Assembly: GCF_001922585.1 (NCBI RefSeq)
Contig: NZ_MRBS01000005.1
Coordinates: 172,116-236,115, forward strand
Source: Pantoea sp. 1.19
Lineage (GTDB): Bacteria > Pseudomonadota > Gammaproteobacteria > Enterobacterales > Enterobacteriaceae
Length of the DNA stretch: 64,000 nucleotides
Reading direction: 5' to 3'
The position numbers and the translations under genes are program-made. Numbering within the stretch: position 1 is the stretch's first letter; every line of letters begins with the position of its first letter. Below the pieces are notes generated by a model. That model ran no database searches. It was not told where the DNA came from and saw nothing but the letters and a program-made list of their open reading frames with translations. Shown one piece after another: positions 8,186 to 19,167 of the stretch.

Positions 8186-9940
8186 ATGGACAGAAAAAAA
8201 ATGCAGGTCCGCCGCTGGGCGGGAATGGTGACAGTATGTATGTTTCTCTGGCAGGGCGGCGCCTGGGCCAGGGCAGAGGCACCGCCAGTTTCTTACGGCG
8301 TAGAGACCGATACCTTCCATCCGGTGCGGGCGAAGCAGGGGATGGTGGCGTCGGTCGATGCGCTGGCCACCCGGGTTGGTGTCGATATTCTCAGGCAGGG
8401 CGGTAACGCGGTGGACGCTGCAGTGGCGGTCGGTTTTGCGCTGGCGGTCACCCATCCGCAGGCGGGGAACCTCGGCGGCGGCGGCTTTATGCTGCTGCGC
8501 ACCGCGTCGGGCCGCACCACGGCCATCGATTTCCGCGAAATGGCGCCGGTGCGGGCCAGCCGCGATATGTTCCTCAATGCCAGTGGGGAAGCCGACAGTA
8601 AGCTGTCGCTGACCTCCCATCTCGCATCCGGTACCCCGGGCACCGTCGCCGGCTTTGCGCTGGCGGTACAAAAATATGGCACGCTGCCGCTGGCCACGCT
8701 GCTGCAGCCTGCTATCACCCTGGCGAAAGAGGGCTTTATCGTTAACGACGGGCTGGCTGATGATCTGAACACCTACGGTAAAGAAGTGCTGCTGAGCCAT
8801 CCGAACAGCAAGGCGATCTTCTTTAAAGCGGACGGGGCGCCGTATCAGAAGGGGGAGCGGCTGGTGCAGCGCAATCTGGCGCGCAGCCTGAGCCTGATTG
8901 CCAGACAGGGCCCGGATGCCTTCTATAAAGGGGCTATCGCCGATGCTATCGCCGGCGAAATGGCGCAGCACAATGGGCTGATGAGTAAGGCAGATCTGGC
9001 GGCCTATCGCGCGGTTGAGCGCCAGCCGGTGAGCGGGACCTACCGCGGCTACGAAGTGTTCTCGATGCCGCCGCCGTCCTCCGGCGGGATCCATATCGTG
9101 CAGATCCTCAACATTCTTGAAAACTTTGATCTGGCAAAAATGGGATTCGGCAGCGCCGATGCCCTGCAGGCGACCGCCGAAGCGGAAAAGTATGCCTACG
9201 CCGATCGTTCAGAGTATCTCGGTGACCCGGATTTTGTGAAAGTACCGTGGCAGGCGCTGACCAGCAAAGCCTACGCCAGATCGCTGGCGCAGCAGATTTC
9301 TCTGGAAAAGGCGCGTCCCTCCGGCGAGATCAAACCGGGCAAGCTGGCACCGTACGAGAGCAATCAGACCACGCACTTCTCGGTCGTGGACAAAGAGGGC
9401 AATGCGGTCTCGGTGACCTATACGTTGAACACGAACTTCGGCAGCGGCATTGTCGCCGGTAACAGCGGTATTCTGTTGAATAACGAAATGGATGACTTCT
9501 CCGCAAAACCGGGGACGCCTAACGTATATGGCCTGGTCGGCGGCGAAGCTAACGCGATCCAACCCTACAAACGCCCGCTTTCCTCGATGTCACCGACCAT
9601 CATTGCGAAAGACGGTAAGACCTGGCTGGTGACCGGGAGTCCCGGCGGTAGCCGGATTATCACCACCGTGCTGCAAATGGTGATGAACAGTATTGATTAC
9701 GGCATGAATATTGCTGAAGCCACCAATGCCCCCCGCTTTCACCACCAGTGGCTGCCGGATGAGCTGCGGGTTGAAAAGGGCTTCAGCCCGGATACGCTGA
9801 CGTTGCTGAGAGAGAAGGGGCAGCACGTGGCCGTTAAACCGGCGATGGGCAGCACCCAGAGCATCATGATCGGGCCGGATGGCACCCTGTTTGGCGCATC
9901 CGATCCGCGTACGCCGGGCGATCTGACCGCCGGATACTGA
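8186..9940 (+). CDS. ggt: Periplasmic gamma-glutamyltranspeptidase
   Basis: A 584-residue precursor that cleaves glutathione and other gamma-glutamyl compounds in the periplasm and can transfer the glutamyl group. After an N-terminal signal (residues about 10-30) come the large-subunit motifs (GGNAVDAAVAVGFAL, GGGGFMLLR). The autocleavage site and nucleophile is Thr395 in NQTTHFSVVD, which would start the small subunit. SMSPTI and GSPGGSRI follow as in other GGTs. The length is close to E. coli Ggt (580). All key residues seen are intact. Confidence 0.96.
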   Translation: MDRKKMQVRRWAGMVTVCMFLWQGGAWARAEAPPVSYGVETDTFHPVRAKQGMVASVDALATRVGVDILRQGGNAVDAAVAVGFALAVTHPQAGNLGGGGFMLLRTASGRTTAIDFREMAPVRASRDMFLNASGEADSKLSLTSHLASGTPGTVAGFALAVQKYGTLPLATLLQPAITLAKEGFIVNDGLADDLNTYGKEVLLSHPNSKAIFFKADGAPYQKGERLVQRNLARSLSLIARQGPDAFYKGAIADAIAGEMAQHNGLMSKADLAAYRAVERQPVSGTYRGYEVFSMPPPSSGGIHIVQILNILENFDLAKMGFGSADALQATAEAEKYAYADRSEYLGDPDFVKVPWQALTSKAYARSLAQQISLEKARPSGEIKPGKLAPYESNQTTHFSVVDKEGNAVSVTYTLNTNFGSGIVAGNSGILLNNEMDDFSAKPGTPNVYGLVGGEANAIQPYKRPLSSMSPTIIAKDGKTWLVTGSPGGSRIITTVLQMVMNSIDYGMNIAEATNAPRFHHQWLPDELRVEKGFSPDTLTLLREKGQHVAVKPAMGSTQSIMIGPDGTLFGASDPRTPGDLTAGY

Positions 9941-9947
9941 TCGTTCC

Positions 9948-9973
9948 CGCCCCGCTGCCCGCGCGGCGGGGCG
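9948..9973 (+). terminator. Hairpin after ggt
   Basis: An 8-bp stem (9948-9955 with 9966-9973) starts seven bases past the ggt stop. No T-run follows, so it is a probable but weak terminator. Confidence 0.5.
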
Positions 9974-9978
9974 ATTCA

Positions 9979-10330
9979 TCATGGCCGCAGCCGGGCCATA
10001 TCCAGCGCGTCTGCCGGCCCACCTTCGCGCAGCGCGTCCTGTCGCGCAAAGCCAACGCGTTGATATAGATCGCGTTATCCACCAGGTATGGTCTGTTCAA
10101 TCCGCCTCGCGCTCCGCCGGGGATCACCGTGATCGGTCATCCGCGCGCTGACCAGCGTGCTGCTGGCCCACCGCCAGGCGAAAGGGAACGGCACGGCGGC
10201 GTGTGCGATGGTTACGCTGCCCCACCTCATCGCGTCGTCATACCCTGTCACCCGTGCGTGCCGGCCGCGGAGGGCGTCACCGCAGCGGCCCTGCCAGAAT
10301 GCCGGAGCGGGAGGGGATGCTGGCTAAGCC
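9979..10330 (-). pseudogene. yhhY: Decayed GNAT acetyltransferase, YhhY-like
   Basis: On the minus strand the C-terminal part of a GNAT acetyltransferase can be followed through a frameshift: RRIEQT, then VDNAIYIN, then in another frame VGFARQDALREGGPADALD-MARLRP and a stop. This parallels the YhhY end (RIELTVFVDN, YGFEIEGTGKKYALRNGE, MARV). Upstream the similarity fades and stops interrupt the frames. In E. coli yhhY lies between ggt and the ryhB region, so position agrees. The 5' limit is approximate. The gene is not expected to make an active enzyme. Confidence 0.6.
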
Positions 10331-10463
10331 ACTGCGTCGGGGGCGGCAGCCGGGGCAGAAGCTGTGGCATGGCCGGGCGCATGGCGTCGTTTTTCAGTGA
10401 TAAATCCGCTTTAAAATCAGGGTCTTTATTTTTATCGACAGCGTAAATATTTGGCAGAAACGC

Positions 10464-10493
10464 TTTACAAGTGCGAATGATAATGATTATTAT
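10464..10493 (+). promoter_or_regulatory. ryhB promoter with overlapping Fur box
   Basis: TGATAAT-G-ATTATTA at 10478-10492 fits the 7-1-7 Fur consensus with one mismatch. It lies between a -35-like TTTACA (10464-10469) and overlaps a -10-like TATTAT (10488-10493), so Fur-iron would block polymerase. It is placed exactly upstream of the ryhB RNA. Confidence 0.8.
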
Positions 10494-10494
10494 T

Positions 10495-10594
10495 GCGATG
10501 CGTTCTCGGCATGGCCGCTGGCCGGCAGAGAAAGCACGACATTGCTCACATTGCTTCCAATTTTTTAGCCAGCTCGGGTGCTGGCTTTTTTTTT
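10495..10594 (+). ncRNA. ryhB: Small regulatory RNA RyhB
   Basis: The conserved core GCACGACATTGCTCACATTG followed by CTTCCA (10534-10559) is the target-pairing region of enterobacterial RyhB. A Rho-independent terminator follows (stem 10567-10573 with 10580-10586, then nine T to 10594). An upstream Fur box gives iron control: made when iron is scarce, it acts with Hfq to repress mRNAs of iron-using proteins. The 5' end is placed from the GCGAT start known in E. coli and may be off by about five bases. The 5' stem region differs from E. coli, while the core is essentially identical. Confidence 0.92.
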
Positions 10595-10708
10595 GGGGCC
10601 ATCCCCGCGAATGCTTTCATATTATTTGAACAAAGACGTTAATTTTCTCCGCTATCTTCTCATTCGCTTCAGGTTCAGACTGCTAAAAAACGGTGAGGAG
10701 AATTGAAG

Positions 10709-11407
10709 ATGATTTACCTGCGTAAGGCACAAGAGCGCGGCCATGCCAACCACGGCTGGCTCGACAGCTGGCACACCTTTTCCTTTGCTAACTACTATGA
10801 TCCTAATTTTATGGGCTTCTCCGCCCTGCGCGTGATTAACGAAGACGTTCTCAATCCCGATCAGGGATTTGGTACCCATCCGCACAACGATATGGAGATC
10901 CTGACCTACGTGCTGTCCGGTACGGTCGAACACCAGGATAGCATGGGTAATAAAGCGCAAATCCCCGCCGGAGAGTTCCAGATAATGAGCGCCGGTACCG
11001 GTGTGCGTCACTCCGAGTACAACGCCAGCTCCCGCGAGCCGCTGCATCTGTACCAAATCTGGATCCTGCCGCAGGAGACCGGTATCGCGCCGCGCTATGA
11101 TCAGCGCCGCTTTGCCGACGTCTCCGGCCGCCAGTTTGTCCTGACGCCGGACGCTCGTGAAGGCTCCCTGAAGGTCTGTCAGGACATGACCCTGTCGCGC
11201 TGGACGCTGAAGCAGGGTGAGCAGGATAGCGTGACGCTGGATGCCGAACGCCACGTGTGGATTCAGGTCGTAAGAGGGGAGGTGACGATCAACGGTCAGT
11301 CGGCAGCGGCCAGCGATGGGCTGGCGATTGCCGGGGAGCATGCGCTCACCATCGTCGCCGACAGCGACGCGGAAATTCTGCTATTTGATCTGCCGCCGGT
11401 GCAGTAA
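10709..11407 (+). CDS. yhhW: Pirin-family quercetin 2,3-dioxygenase YhhW
   Basis: A 232-residue bicupin. The metal ligands are visible in the first cupin: His57 and His59 in FGTHPHNDMEI, and His101 and Glu103 in GVRHSEYN, matching the positions known for E. coli YhhW. The protein has quercetinase activity in vitro; its natural substrate is not known. ATG 10709 follows GAGGAG by eight bases; the TTG six bases earlier is less likely. It lies just downstream of ryhB in the same direction but has the ryhB terminator between. Confidence 0.92.
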   Translation: MIYLRKAQERGHANHGWLDSWHTFSFANYYDPNFMGFSALRVINEDVLNPDQGFGTHPHNDMEILTYVLSGTVEHQDSMGNKAQIPAGEFQIMSAGTGVRHSEYNASSREPLHLYQIWILPQETGIAPRYDQRRFADVSGRQFVLTPDAREGSLKVCQDMTLSRWTLKQGEQDSVTLDAERHVWIQVVRGEVTINGQSAAASDGLAIAGEHALTIVADSDAEILLFDLPPVQ

Positions 11408-11427
11408 GCCGGCGCCGCCCACGATGA

Positions 11428-12021
11428 TTACAGCTTCAGATAAGCGCGAATGCCATCCAGAAACATCTGGGTGGCCAGCATAATCAAAATCAGCCCCATC
11501 AGGCGCTCCAGCGCGTCCACGCCTTTGCTGCCCAACAGGCGCAGAAACAGCCCGGACATCAGCAGAATCACCGCCGTACAGCCCCACGCCAGCAGCAGCG
11601 CGCCGACCAGATAGCCCATCTGACCCGGATACTGGTGTGACAGCAACATCAGCGTGGCCAGCAGCGACGGTCCGGCCACCAGCGGGATGGCCAGAGGCAC
11701 CAGGAACGGCTCTTCACCGGCCGACAGCCCGCTGCTGTTATTGTCGTGAGACGGAAAAATCATCTTGATCGCGATCAGGAACAGGATAATGCCGCCGGAG
11801 ATCGACACGGTTTCGGTACGCAGATTCAAAAACGCCAGAATGCGTTCACCGGCAAACAGAAACAGCAGCATCAGAGCCAGCGCGATCAGCATTTCGCGGA
11901 TCAGAACGATGCGCCGACGTCGCGGCTCCAGATGCTTCAGTACCGACATAAAAATCGGCAGGTTGCCTAGCGGGTCCATGATCAGCAGCAGTAATATCGT
12001 CGCCGAAATCAATTCAGTCAT
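11428..12021 (-). CDS. yhgN: MarC/UPF0056 family inner-membrane protein YhgN
   Basis: A 197-residue membrane protein with about six hydrophobic segments. The family hallmarks LLIMDPLGNLPIFM near the N-terminus and PLAIPLVAGPSLLATLMLL in the centre are present. The length equals E. coli YhgN. Family members have been described as possible transporters, but no substrate is established. ATG 12021 is chosen because GAGAGAG precedes it; a longer in-frame start at 12042 lacks one. It is convergent with yhhW (20-bp gap) and divergent from asd. Confidence 0.93.
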   Translation of the reverse strand: MTELISATILLLLIMDPLGNLPIFMSVLKHLEPRRRRIVLIREMLIALALMLLFLFAGERILAFLNLRTETVSISGGIILFLIAIKMIFPSHDNNSSGLSAGEEPFLVPLAIPLVAGPSLLATLMLLSHQYPGQMGYLVGALLLAWGCTAVILLMSGLFLRLLGSKGVDALERLMGLILIMLATQMFLDGIRAYLKL

Positions 12022-12229
12022 CAGCTCTCTCTCAATAGTCACGGGCGGTAAACGGCCCGCGGCGCCGCCATTAGCGGCGCTGCATAAAAAAACGCACGCA
12101 TCGAATTAATTCACTTGCCAGTCCGGACGCAATTTGTAACGTTGGTAGGCATCGCAGAGCGATATTCTACATGGTTCACGCCGGCCGTCACGGTGCGGCT
12201 GGTCGTCAGGTGGGTGAAAAGGATAAAAG

Positions 12230-13339
12230 ATGAAATCTGTGGGGCTAATTGGTTGGCGCGGCATGGTGGGTTCGGTCCTGATGCAGCGAATGGTAGAAGA
12301 GCAGGACTTCGCGGTGATCAAACCGGTGTTCTTTTCAACGTCGCAGCACGGACAGGCGGCGCCGGCGTTGGGTGGACATACAGCGGGCACCTTACAGGAC
12401 GCGTATGACCTGGACGCGCTGCGCGCGCTGGACATTATCATTACCTGCCAGGGCGGTGACTATACCAGTGAGGTCTACCCCAGACTGCGCGCCAGCGGCT
12501 GGCAGGGCTACTGGATCGATGCGGCATCCACGCTGCGCATGCAGGATGATGCCATCATCATTCTTGATCCGGTTAACCATCAGGTGATCAAACAGGGGCT
12601 GGACCGTGGCGTAAACACCTTCGTCGGCGGCAACTGCACCGTTAGCCTGATGCTGATGTCGCTGGGCGGCCTGTTTGCGCACGATTTAGTTGAGTGGGCC
12701 TCGGTAGCGACCTATCAGGCCGCCTCCGGCGGTGGCGCGCGCCACATGCGCGAGCTGCTGAACCAGATGGGGCGCCTGCATCATGAGGTGGCCCCGTCGC
12801 TGGACAATCCGGCGTCGGCCATTCTGGACATTGAGCGTCGCGTGACCGAGCTGACCCGCAGTGGCTCCCTGCCGGTCGATAACTTTGGCGTGCCGCTGGC
12901 CGGCAGCCTGATCCCGTGGATTGACAAGGCGCTCGACAATGGCCAGAGCCGCGAAGAGTGGAAAGGGCAGGCTGAAACCAACAAAATCCTTGCCACTACC
13001 CACACTATTCCGGTGGATGGGCTCTGTGTCCGCGTGGGCGCGCTGCGTTGCCACAGTCAGGCCTTCACGCTGAAGCTGAAGCAGAACGTGCCGCTCGCGG
13101 AAATTGAGCAGCTGTTGGCCAGTCACAACGACTGGGTGAAAGTGGTGCCAAACGATCGTGAGTTGACCATGCGTGAACTGACGCCAGCGGCGGTGACCGG
13201 TACGCTGACTACCCCGGTGGGACGCCTGCGCAAGCTGAACATGGGCCCGGATTATCTGTCCGCCTTTACCGTCGGCGACCAGCTGCTGTGGGGCGCGGCA
13301 GAGCCGCTGCGCCGTATGCTGCGCCTGCTGGTTGATTGA
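12230..13339 (+). CDS. asd: Aspartate-semialdehyde dehydrogenase
   Basis: A 369-residue NADPH enzyme that reduces aspartyl-phosphate to the semialdehyde, the branch point to lysine, diaminopimelate, methionine and threonine. The nucleotide-binding turn is GWRGMVGS (residues 8-15). The catalytic cysteine is Cys136 in GGNCTVSLM, and [20 protein letters not shown] carries the second conserved block. No lysine riboswitch is evident in the 200 bp upstream. The glg operon follows in the same direction after a 301-bp gap, as in E. coli. Confidence 0.96.
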   Translation: MKSVGLIGWRGMVGSVLMQRMVEEQDFAVIKPVFFSTSQHGQAAPALGGHTAGTLQDAYDLDALRALDIIITCQGGDYTSEVYPRLRASGWQGYWIDAASTLRMQDDAIIILDPVNHQVIKQGLDRGVNTFVGGNCTVSLMLMSLGGLFAHDLVEWASVATYQAASGGGARHMRELLNQMGRLHHEVAPSLDNPASAILDIERRVTELTRSGSLPVDNFGVPLAGSLIPWIDKALDNGQSREEWKGQAETNKILATTHTIPVDGLCVRVGALRCHSQAFTLKLKQNVPLAEIEQLLASHNDWVKVVPNDRELTMRELTPAAVTGTLTTPVGRLRKLNMGPDYLSAFTVGDQLLWGAAEPLRRMLRLLVD

Positions 13340-13640
13340 GTTGTACTGAGGCCAGCTCCCGCTGGCCGCCATGGCGGTGCTCTCCGGTGCGTCCGACGCC
13401 GGATACCGCCAGGCAATAACTTTCTGACGCGTTTCGACATTTTTTGCCGCGGCTTTCCAACAGCCCTGGCTATGCTTATATCGCTGTGCCTGAATGTTTG
13501 CCGTTTTGGTTGTTCGTTTGACCGTATTGCGTGCTGTCTGCTGTGCCCCGCGCCGGGGAAGGAAGCGGTTACGTGTTGAGCTCAATAGAAGAGCAGCATC
13601 TCCGTGCGCTGAGATGACTGCCGGAATAACAGGGTGAGTT
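13340..13640. other. asd-glgB intergenic region with asd hairpin
   Basis: A 7-bp perfect stem at 13350-13356/13361-13367 lies just past asd and may end its transcript, though no T-run follows. The remainder probably holds the glgB promoter. No small gene or clear operator was recognised. Confidence 0.5.
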
Positions 13641-15833
13641 ATGTCAGAGCTTCCCGATCGTCATGTGATTAATGCCCTATTCTCTGGACACTACGCCGAT
13701 CCGTTCGCTTTCCTGGGCATGCATGAAACCGAACAGGGCCTGGTCGTCCGCGCTTTACTGCCTGATGCTGCCGAAGTCTGGGTGGTGGAGACGCAAACTG
13801 GCCGTCAGTGTGTACAACTGACCTGCCACGATTCCCGCGGTTTTTTCAGCGGTACGCTGAAGCGAAAAAAACCGTTCCGCTATCAGTTGGCCGTCACCTG
13901 GCATGGCCAGCAAAATCTGATCGATGACGCCTATCGTTTTGGGCCGCTGCTGCAGGCGATGGATAGCTGGTTGCTGTCAGAGGGCACCCATCTGCGGCCC
14001 TACGAAAATCTCGGCGCCCACGCCGCCACAATCGACGGTGTAATCGGTACCCGTTTTAGCGTCTGGGCACCGAACGCCCGCCGGGTGTCAGTGGTTGGTG
14101 AGTTTAACTTCTGGGACGGCCGGCGTCATCCCATGCGGTTTCGCCGCGAGAGTGGCGTCTGGGAGCTGTTTGTGCCCGCTGCGCGCAATGGCCAGCTGTA
14201 CAAATTTGAAATTATCGACGCCCACGGTCAGCTGCGGATCAAAGCCGATCCCTACGCTTTTGAGGCGCAGATGCGTCCGCAAACCGCGTCAATGATTTGC
14301 GGCCTCCCGCCGAAAGTCACGCCCTCACCGTCCCGCCAGCGTGCAAATCAGCTGGACCAACCGATCGCGATTTATGAAGTACACCTGGGGTCGTGGCGGC
14401 GTCATACCGACAATAATTTCTGGCTAAGCTACCGGGAACTGGCCGAGCAGCTGGTGCCCTATGTCAAAGAGATGGGTTTTACCCACCTCGAACTGATGCC
14501 GATCAATGAGCATCCGTTTGACGGTAGCTGGGGTTATCAGCCGCTGGGAATGTATGCGCCAACTCGCCGCTTTGGCACCCGCGATGACTTCCGCGCCTTT
14601 ATCGATGCCGCCCATGAGGCAGGCCTCAACGTACTGCTGGACTGGGTTCCCGGCCATTTTCCTGATGATGAATTTGGTCTGGCGCAGTTTGATGGCACGT
14701 CGCTGTATGAGCACAGCGATCCGCGTGAAGGCTACCATCAGGACTGGAACACGCTGATCTACAACTTTGGCCGCCGCGAAGTCAGTAACTATCTGACCGG
14801 CAATGCGCTCTACTGGATGGAACGATTTGGCATTGACGGACTGCGCGTGGATGCGGTGGCGTCGATGATCTATCGCGACTACAGCCGCAAGCCCGGAGAG
14901 TGGGTTCCCAATCACCTCGGCGGGCGGGAGAATCTGGAAGCGATCGCGTTTCTGCGCAATACCAACCGCACCCTGGGCCAGACGGTGCCGGGAGCCGTTA
15001 CCGTCGCGGAAGAGTCAACCGACTTCCCCGGCGTCTCCCGTCCGCCCTCTGGCGGCGGCCTCGGCTTTTGGTACAAATGGAACCTCGGCTGGATGCACGA
15101 CACGCTCGATTACATGAAGCTCGATCCCATCTGGCGACGTTATCATCCCGATTTGCTGACCTTCGGCATGCTGTATAACTACAGCGAAAACTTTGTACTG
15201 CCGCTTTCCCACGATGAAGTGGTACACGGCAAGCGCTCAATTCTGGATCGCATGCCCGGTGACGCCTGGCAGAAATTTGCTAACCTGCGCGCCTATTACG
15301 CCTGGATGTGGGCGTTCCCGGGTAAAAAGCTGCTGTTTATGGGCAATGAATTTGCTCAGGGTCGCGAGTGGAACCACGATATCAGCCTCGACTGGCACCT
15401 GCTGGAGGGGGAAGACAGCTGGCACCACGGCGTGCAGCGGTTGGTGAAAGATCTCAACCACACCTATCGCCGCTTCCCGGCAATGTGGCAGCAGGATTAT
15501 GACCCACGCGGCTTTGAGTGGCTGGTGGTTGACGACCACGAAAACGCGGTGTTTGTCTTTGTGCGCCGCGACTGTGACGGTAATGAGATAATCGTGGCCA
15601 GTAACTTCACTCCGGTGCCGCGCCACCACTATCGGTTTGGCATCCATCAACCCGGCCGCTGGAGCGAAGTGCTCAACAGCGATTCCGGACACTATCACGG
15701 CAGTAACCTGGGTAACCTCGGCGGCACCGATAGTGAGGCGATCCCCAGCCACGGGCGGGCGCACTCGCTCTCCCTGTCGCTGCCGCCGCTGTCGACGATC
15801 TGGCTGGTGCGGGAGGCGCAAGATGACGCCTGA
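13641..15833 (+). CDS. glgB: 1,4-alpha-glucan branching enzyme
   Basis: A 730-residue GH13 enzyme that creates alpha-1,6 branches in glycogen. N-terminal carbohydrate-binding (CBM48) modules, including [19 protein letters not shown], precede the barrel. The catalytic nucleophile is Asp404 in LRVDAVAS and the acid/base is Glu457 in [15 protein letters not shown] supplies the third carboxylate. These match E. coli Asp405 and Glu458. It is the first gene of glgBXCAP and overlaps glgX by 11 bp. Confidence 0.97.
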   Translation: MSELPDRHVINALFSGHYADPFAFLGMHETEQGLVVRALLPDAAEVWVVETQTGRQCVQLTCHDSRGFFSGTLKRKKPFRYQLAVTWHGQQNLIDDAYRFGPLLQAMDSWLLSEGTHLRPYENLGAHAATIDGVIGTRFSVWAPNARRVSVVGEFNFWDGRRHPMRFRRESGVWELFVPAARNGQLYKFEIIDAHGQLRIKADPYAFEAQMRPQTASMICGLPPKVTPSPSRQRANQLDQPIAIYEVHLGSWRRHTDNNFWLSYRELAEQLVPYVKEMGFTHLELMPINEHPFDGSWGYQPLGMYAPTRRFGTRDDFRAFIDAAHEAGLNVLLDWVPGHFPDDEFGLAQFDGTSLYEHSDPREGYHQDWNTLIYNFGRREVSNYLTGNALYWMERFGIDGLRVDAVASMIYRDYSRKPGEWVPNHLGGRENLEAIAFLRNTNRTLGQTVPGAVTVAEESTDFPGVSRPPSGGGLGFWYKWNLGWMHDTLDYMKLDPIWRRYHPDLLTFGMLYNYSENFVLPLSHDEVVHGKRSILDRMPGDAWQKFANLRAYYAWMWAFPGKKLLFMGNEFAQGREWNHDISLDWHLLEGEDSWHHGVQRLVKDLNHTYRRFPAMWQQDYDPRGFEWLVVDDHENAVFVFVRRDCDGNEIIVASNFTPVPRHHYRFGIHQPGRWSEVLNSDSGHYHGSNLGNLGGTDSEAIPSHGRAHSLSLSLPPLSTIWLVREAQDDA

Positions 15834-17811
15834 GCCCGAACGATTGGCATCGCATCCCGGACAGCCTGAACCGCTGGGGGCACACTGGCAGGGTGACGGC
15901 GTCAATTTTGTGCTGTTCTCCGCCCATGCTGAGCAGGTAATCCTGTGCCTGTTTGACGATCGGCAGCGGGAAATTCGAATTCCGTTAACCGCGCGTACAG
16001 GCGACCGCTGGCATATTTTTGTTCCCGGCCTGCGCCCCGGTCAGCGCTATGGCTATCGCGTAGCCGGACCCTGGCAACCCGAGCAGGGCCACCGCTTTAA
16101 TTCGGCAAAGCTGCTGGTGGACCCCTGCGCCCGGCAGGTGATTGGCGAAGTGGGCCAGGAGGCCCAGCTGTATGGCGGTGAGTGGCAGCGCGATGAGCAG
16201 GACAGCGCCGCGGTAGCGCCGAAAAGCGTGGTGATTGCCGATGATTTTGACTGGCAGGGAGACGCGCCGCTGCGTACGCCCTGGGGCGAGACGGTGATTT
16301 ATGAGGCGCACGTGCGCGGGCTGACGCAGCTGCATCCGGAGATACCCGCTCCGCTGCGCGGTACCTACCGGGCGCTCGGCCATCCGGTGATGATTGCCTA
16401 CCTGCAGCGGCTGGGGATCACCGCGCTGGAGCTCCTGCCGGTGGCGACCTTCGCGGATGAACCGCGCCTGCAGGCACGCGGGCTGCGAAACTACTGGGGC
16501 TATAACCCGTATGCGCTCAGCGCGCCGAGCGCGCGCTACGCCGCCGGCGTGGATCCGCTGCGCGAGCTGCAGGAAGCGGTCAGGGCACTGCACCAGGCGG
16601 GAATCGAGGTGATTCTGGACGTGGTGTTTAACCACACCGCCGAACTGGAAGAGATTGGCCCGACGCTCTCCCTGCGCGGCGTGGACAACAAAAGCTACTA
16701 CTGGCACGAAGAGGAAGGGCGCTATGCGAACTGGACCGGCTGCGGCAACACGCTGAACCTCAGCCATCCGGCGGTCATTGACTGGACACTGGACTGCCTG
16801 CGCTTCTGGGTGGAACACGCGCACATCGATGGTTTTCGCTTCGATCTGGCGCCGGTACTGGGACGTACGCCGGCGTTTGACGCGGCGGCACCGCTGTTTC
16901 AGGCGCTGGCGGCCGATCCGCTGCTGTCGACGTGCAAGCTGATTGCCGAACCCTGGGATATCGGACCGGAAGGGTACCGGCTGGGGCAGTTTCCCGCGCC
17001 CTTTGCTGAATGGAACGACCGCTTTCGCGACGGCCTGCGTCGCTTCTGGCTTTGTGACGATGCGGGCTGCGGCGAACTGGCTAACCGGCTTAGCGCATCG
17101 CGCGACCTGTTTAATCCTCCGCGCCGACCGGCGGCCAGTATCAACCTGATCACCGCGCATGACGGCTTCACCCTGCGTGATCTGGTGAGTTTTGACCATA
17201 AACACAACGAGGCCAACGGCGAAGAGAACCGCGACGGCCACGATGCCAACTACAGCGGCAACCAGGGCGTTGAGGGGCTGGACGCGCCGCCGGCGGTCCA
17301 GCAGGCCCGGCGCGTTCGTATGCAGGCATTGTTAACCACGCTGCTGCTGGCGCAGGGCACGCCGATGCTGCTGGCCGGGGATGAGCTGGGGCACAGCCAG
17401 CAGGGTAACAACAACGCTTATTGTCAGGATAATCCCACTACCTGGCTTCACTGGCAGGAAGCAGACTCCGCGCTGCAGGCCTTCACCGCCCGTGTGATCC
17501 AACTGCGCAAACGGATTCCGGCCCTGACCGGTAACCGCTGGTGGCAGGAGGGAGACGGCAATGTCGAGTGGCTCAATGGCCGGGGTACACCGATGACGCG
17601 CGACGACTGGGAACAGGGGCCGCGCCATTTACAAATCATGCTCTCCGGGCGCGGGTTGATCGTGCTGAACGGTGAAGCGGAGCCCGCCGCCTTTATCCTC
17701 CCTGAGGGGGAATGGCTGCCGGTAACGTCCGACGACGGAGAGCCGGGTACCATCCTGTTAGCGGTCTGGCATGGTGCTGCGCACGCCGCGTGCGTCTTCC
17801 ACAAGCGATGA
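15823..17811 (+). CDS. glgX: Glycogen debranching enzyme GlgX
   Basis: A 662-residue GH13 isoamylase-type enzyme that removes the short alpha-1,6-linked stubs left by glycogen phosphorylase. CBM48 is at the N-terminus ([19 protein letters not shown]); the catalytic blocks are [19 protein letters not shown] and LIAEPWDIG. The ATG at 15823 lies inside the end of glgB. A longer frame opens further upstream but would lie within glgB. The length is near the E. coli enzyme (657). Confidence 0.96.
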   Translation: MTPEPERLASHPGQPEPLGAHWQGDGVNFVLFSAHAEQVILCLFDDRQREIRIPLTARTGDRWHIFVPGLRPGQRYGYRVAGPWQPEQGHRFNSAKLLVDPCARQVIGEVGQEAQLYGGEWQRDEQDSAAVAPKSVVIADDFDWQGDAPLRTPWGETVIYEAHVRGLTQLHPEIPAPLRGTYRALGHPVMIAYLQRLGITALELLPVATFADEPRLQARGLRNYWGYNPYALSAPSARYAAGVDPLRELQEAVRALHQAGIEVILDVVFNHTAELEEIGPTLSLRGVDNKSYYWHEEEGRYANWTGCGNTLNLSHPAVIDWTLDCLRFWVEHAHIDGFRFDLAPVLGRTPAFDAAAPLFQALAADPLLSTCKLIAEPWDIGPEGYRLGQFPAPFAEWNDRFRDGLRRFWLCDDAGCGELANRLSASRDLFNPPRRPAASINLITAHDGFTLRDLVSFDHKHNEANGEENRDGHDANYSGNQGVEGLDAPPAVQQARRVRMQALLTTLLLAQGTPMLLAGDELGHSQQGNNNAYCQDNPTTWLHWQEADSALQAFTARVIQLRKRIPALTGNRWWQEGDGNVEWLNGRGTPMTRDDWEQGPRHLQIMLSGRGLIVLNGEAEPAAFILPEGEWLPVTSDDGEPGTILLAVWHGAAHAACVFHKR

Positions 17812-17824
17812 GAAGGAGTCAGAC

Positions 17825-19123
17825 ATGGTCACGTTAGAAAAAAATGCCCTGATGCTGGCGCGTCAGCTGCCGACCCAAACCGTAGCGCTGATCCTGGCGG
17901 GCGGGCGCGGCACGCGCCTGAAAGATCTGACGGCCCGGCGAGCGAAGCCGGCGGTGCACTTTGGCGGCAAGTTCCGCATTATCGACTTTACCCTCTCCAA
18001 CTGCCTCAATTCCGGGATCCGCCGTATCGGCGTTATCACGCAATACCAGTCGCACACGCTGGTGCAGCACATTCAGCGCGGCTGGTCATTTCTCAATGTA
18101 GAAATGAACGAGTTTGTCGATCTGCTCCCGGCGCAGCAGCGCTCTACCGCGGAGCACTGGTATCGCGGCACCGCCGACGCGGTGGCGCAGAACCTCGATA
18201 TCGTGCGGCGCTACGGCGCGCAATATATTCTGATTCTGGCCGGCGATCATATCTACAAAATGGACTATTCGCGGATGCTTATCGATCACGTCGAGAAGGG
18301 CGCGCTCTGTACCGTGGCCTGCCTGCCGGTGCCGATTGAAGAAGCCAGCGCGTTTGGCGTGATGGCGGTGGACGACGAGAATCGCGTCGTGGAGTTTGTC
18401 GAAAAACCGGCCAATCCCCCACACATGCCAGACGACCCCACCCAGGCGCTGGCCAGCATGGGAATTTACGTCTTTAACGCCGATTACCTGTTTGAGCTGC
18501 TGGAAGCGGAGCTAATGCAGACCGATACCGATCATGATTTCGGTAAAAATTTGCTGCCAAAAATCGTTGCCAGCGGCGCGGCCTACGCCCACTCCTTTAC
18601 GCTGTCTTGCGTACAGGAAACCGACGGAGCCCCGGCTTACTGGCGCGATGTGGGAACGCTGGAAGCCTACTGGCGCGCCAACCTGGATCTGGCCTCGGTC
18701 ACGCCGGAGTTGGATATGTACGATCGGCACTGGCCGATTCGTACCCATATGGAACCGCTGCCGCCGGCCAAATTTGTCCAGGATCGCTCCGGCAGCCACG
18801 GCATGACCATGAACTCGCTGGTGTCTGGCGGGTGCATCATCTCGGGATCGGTCGTGGTGCATTCGGTGTTGTTTTCCCGCGTGCGTATCAACTCCTTCTG
18901 CAATATTGATCACGCAGTGTTACTTTCTGATGTGGTGGTCGGGCGCTCCTGTCGCCTGCGTAATTGCGTGATCGACCGCGCTTGTGTACTGCCCGAGGGA
19001 ATGGTGATCGGTGAGAATCCGGATGAGGATCGCCGCCGCTTCTACCGTTCTGAAGAGGGAATTGTTCTGGTGACCCGACGCATGCTGGCCAAACTGGAGA
19101 GCGCGCCGGGTAACGGCATTTAG
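17825..19123 (+). CDS. glgC: Glucose-1-phosphate adenylyltransferase
   Basis: A 432-residue enzyme making ADP-glucose from ATP and glucose-1-phosphate, the committed and allosterically regulated step of glycogen synthesis. The N-terminal nucleotidyltransferase motif is [15 protein letters not shown], followed by the activator-site region with [16 protein letters not shown]. The C-terminal third is a left-handed helix (hexapeptide-like). ATG 17825 follows AGAAGGAG; an in-frame start at 17771 is inside glgX. Confidence 0.97.
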   Translation: MVTLEKNALMLARQLPTQTVALILAGGRGTRLKDLTARRAKPAVHFGGKFRIIDFTLSNCLNSGIRRIGVITQYQSHTLVQHIQRGWSFLNVEMNEFVDLLPAQQRSTAEHWYRGTADAVAQNLDIVRRYGAQYILILAGDHIYKMDYSRMLIDHVEKGALCTVACLPVPIEEASAFGVMAVDDENRVVEFVEKPANPPHMPDDPTQALASMGIYVFNADYLFELLEAELMQTDTDHDFGKNLLPKIVASGAAYAHSFTLSCVQETDGAPAYWRDVGTLEAYWRANLDLASVTPELDMYDRHWPIRTHMEPLPPAKFVQDRSGSHGMTMNSLVSGGCIISGSVVVHSVLFSRVRINSFCNIDHAVLLSDVVVGRSCRLRNCVIDRACVLPEGMVIGENPDEDRRRFYRSEEGIVLVTRRMLAKLESAPGNGI

Positions 19124-19167
19124 ATCGGGGACCGTGGACCGGCGCCCGTTCTTTTTAAGGAGATGCA

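Noticed and set aside
12043-12229. Lysine riboswitch ahead of asd
   Set aside because: The leader is too short and lacks the conserved folds; E. coli asd has none either.
15985-17241. A 418-codon open frame on the minus strand
   Set aside because: It lies entirely opposite glgX, has no family resemblance, and reflects high GC content.
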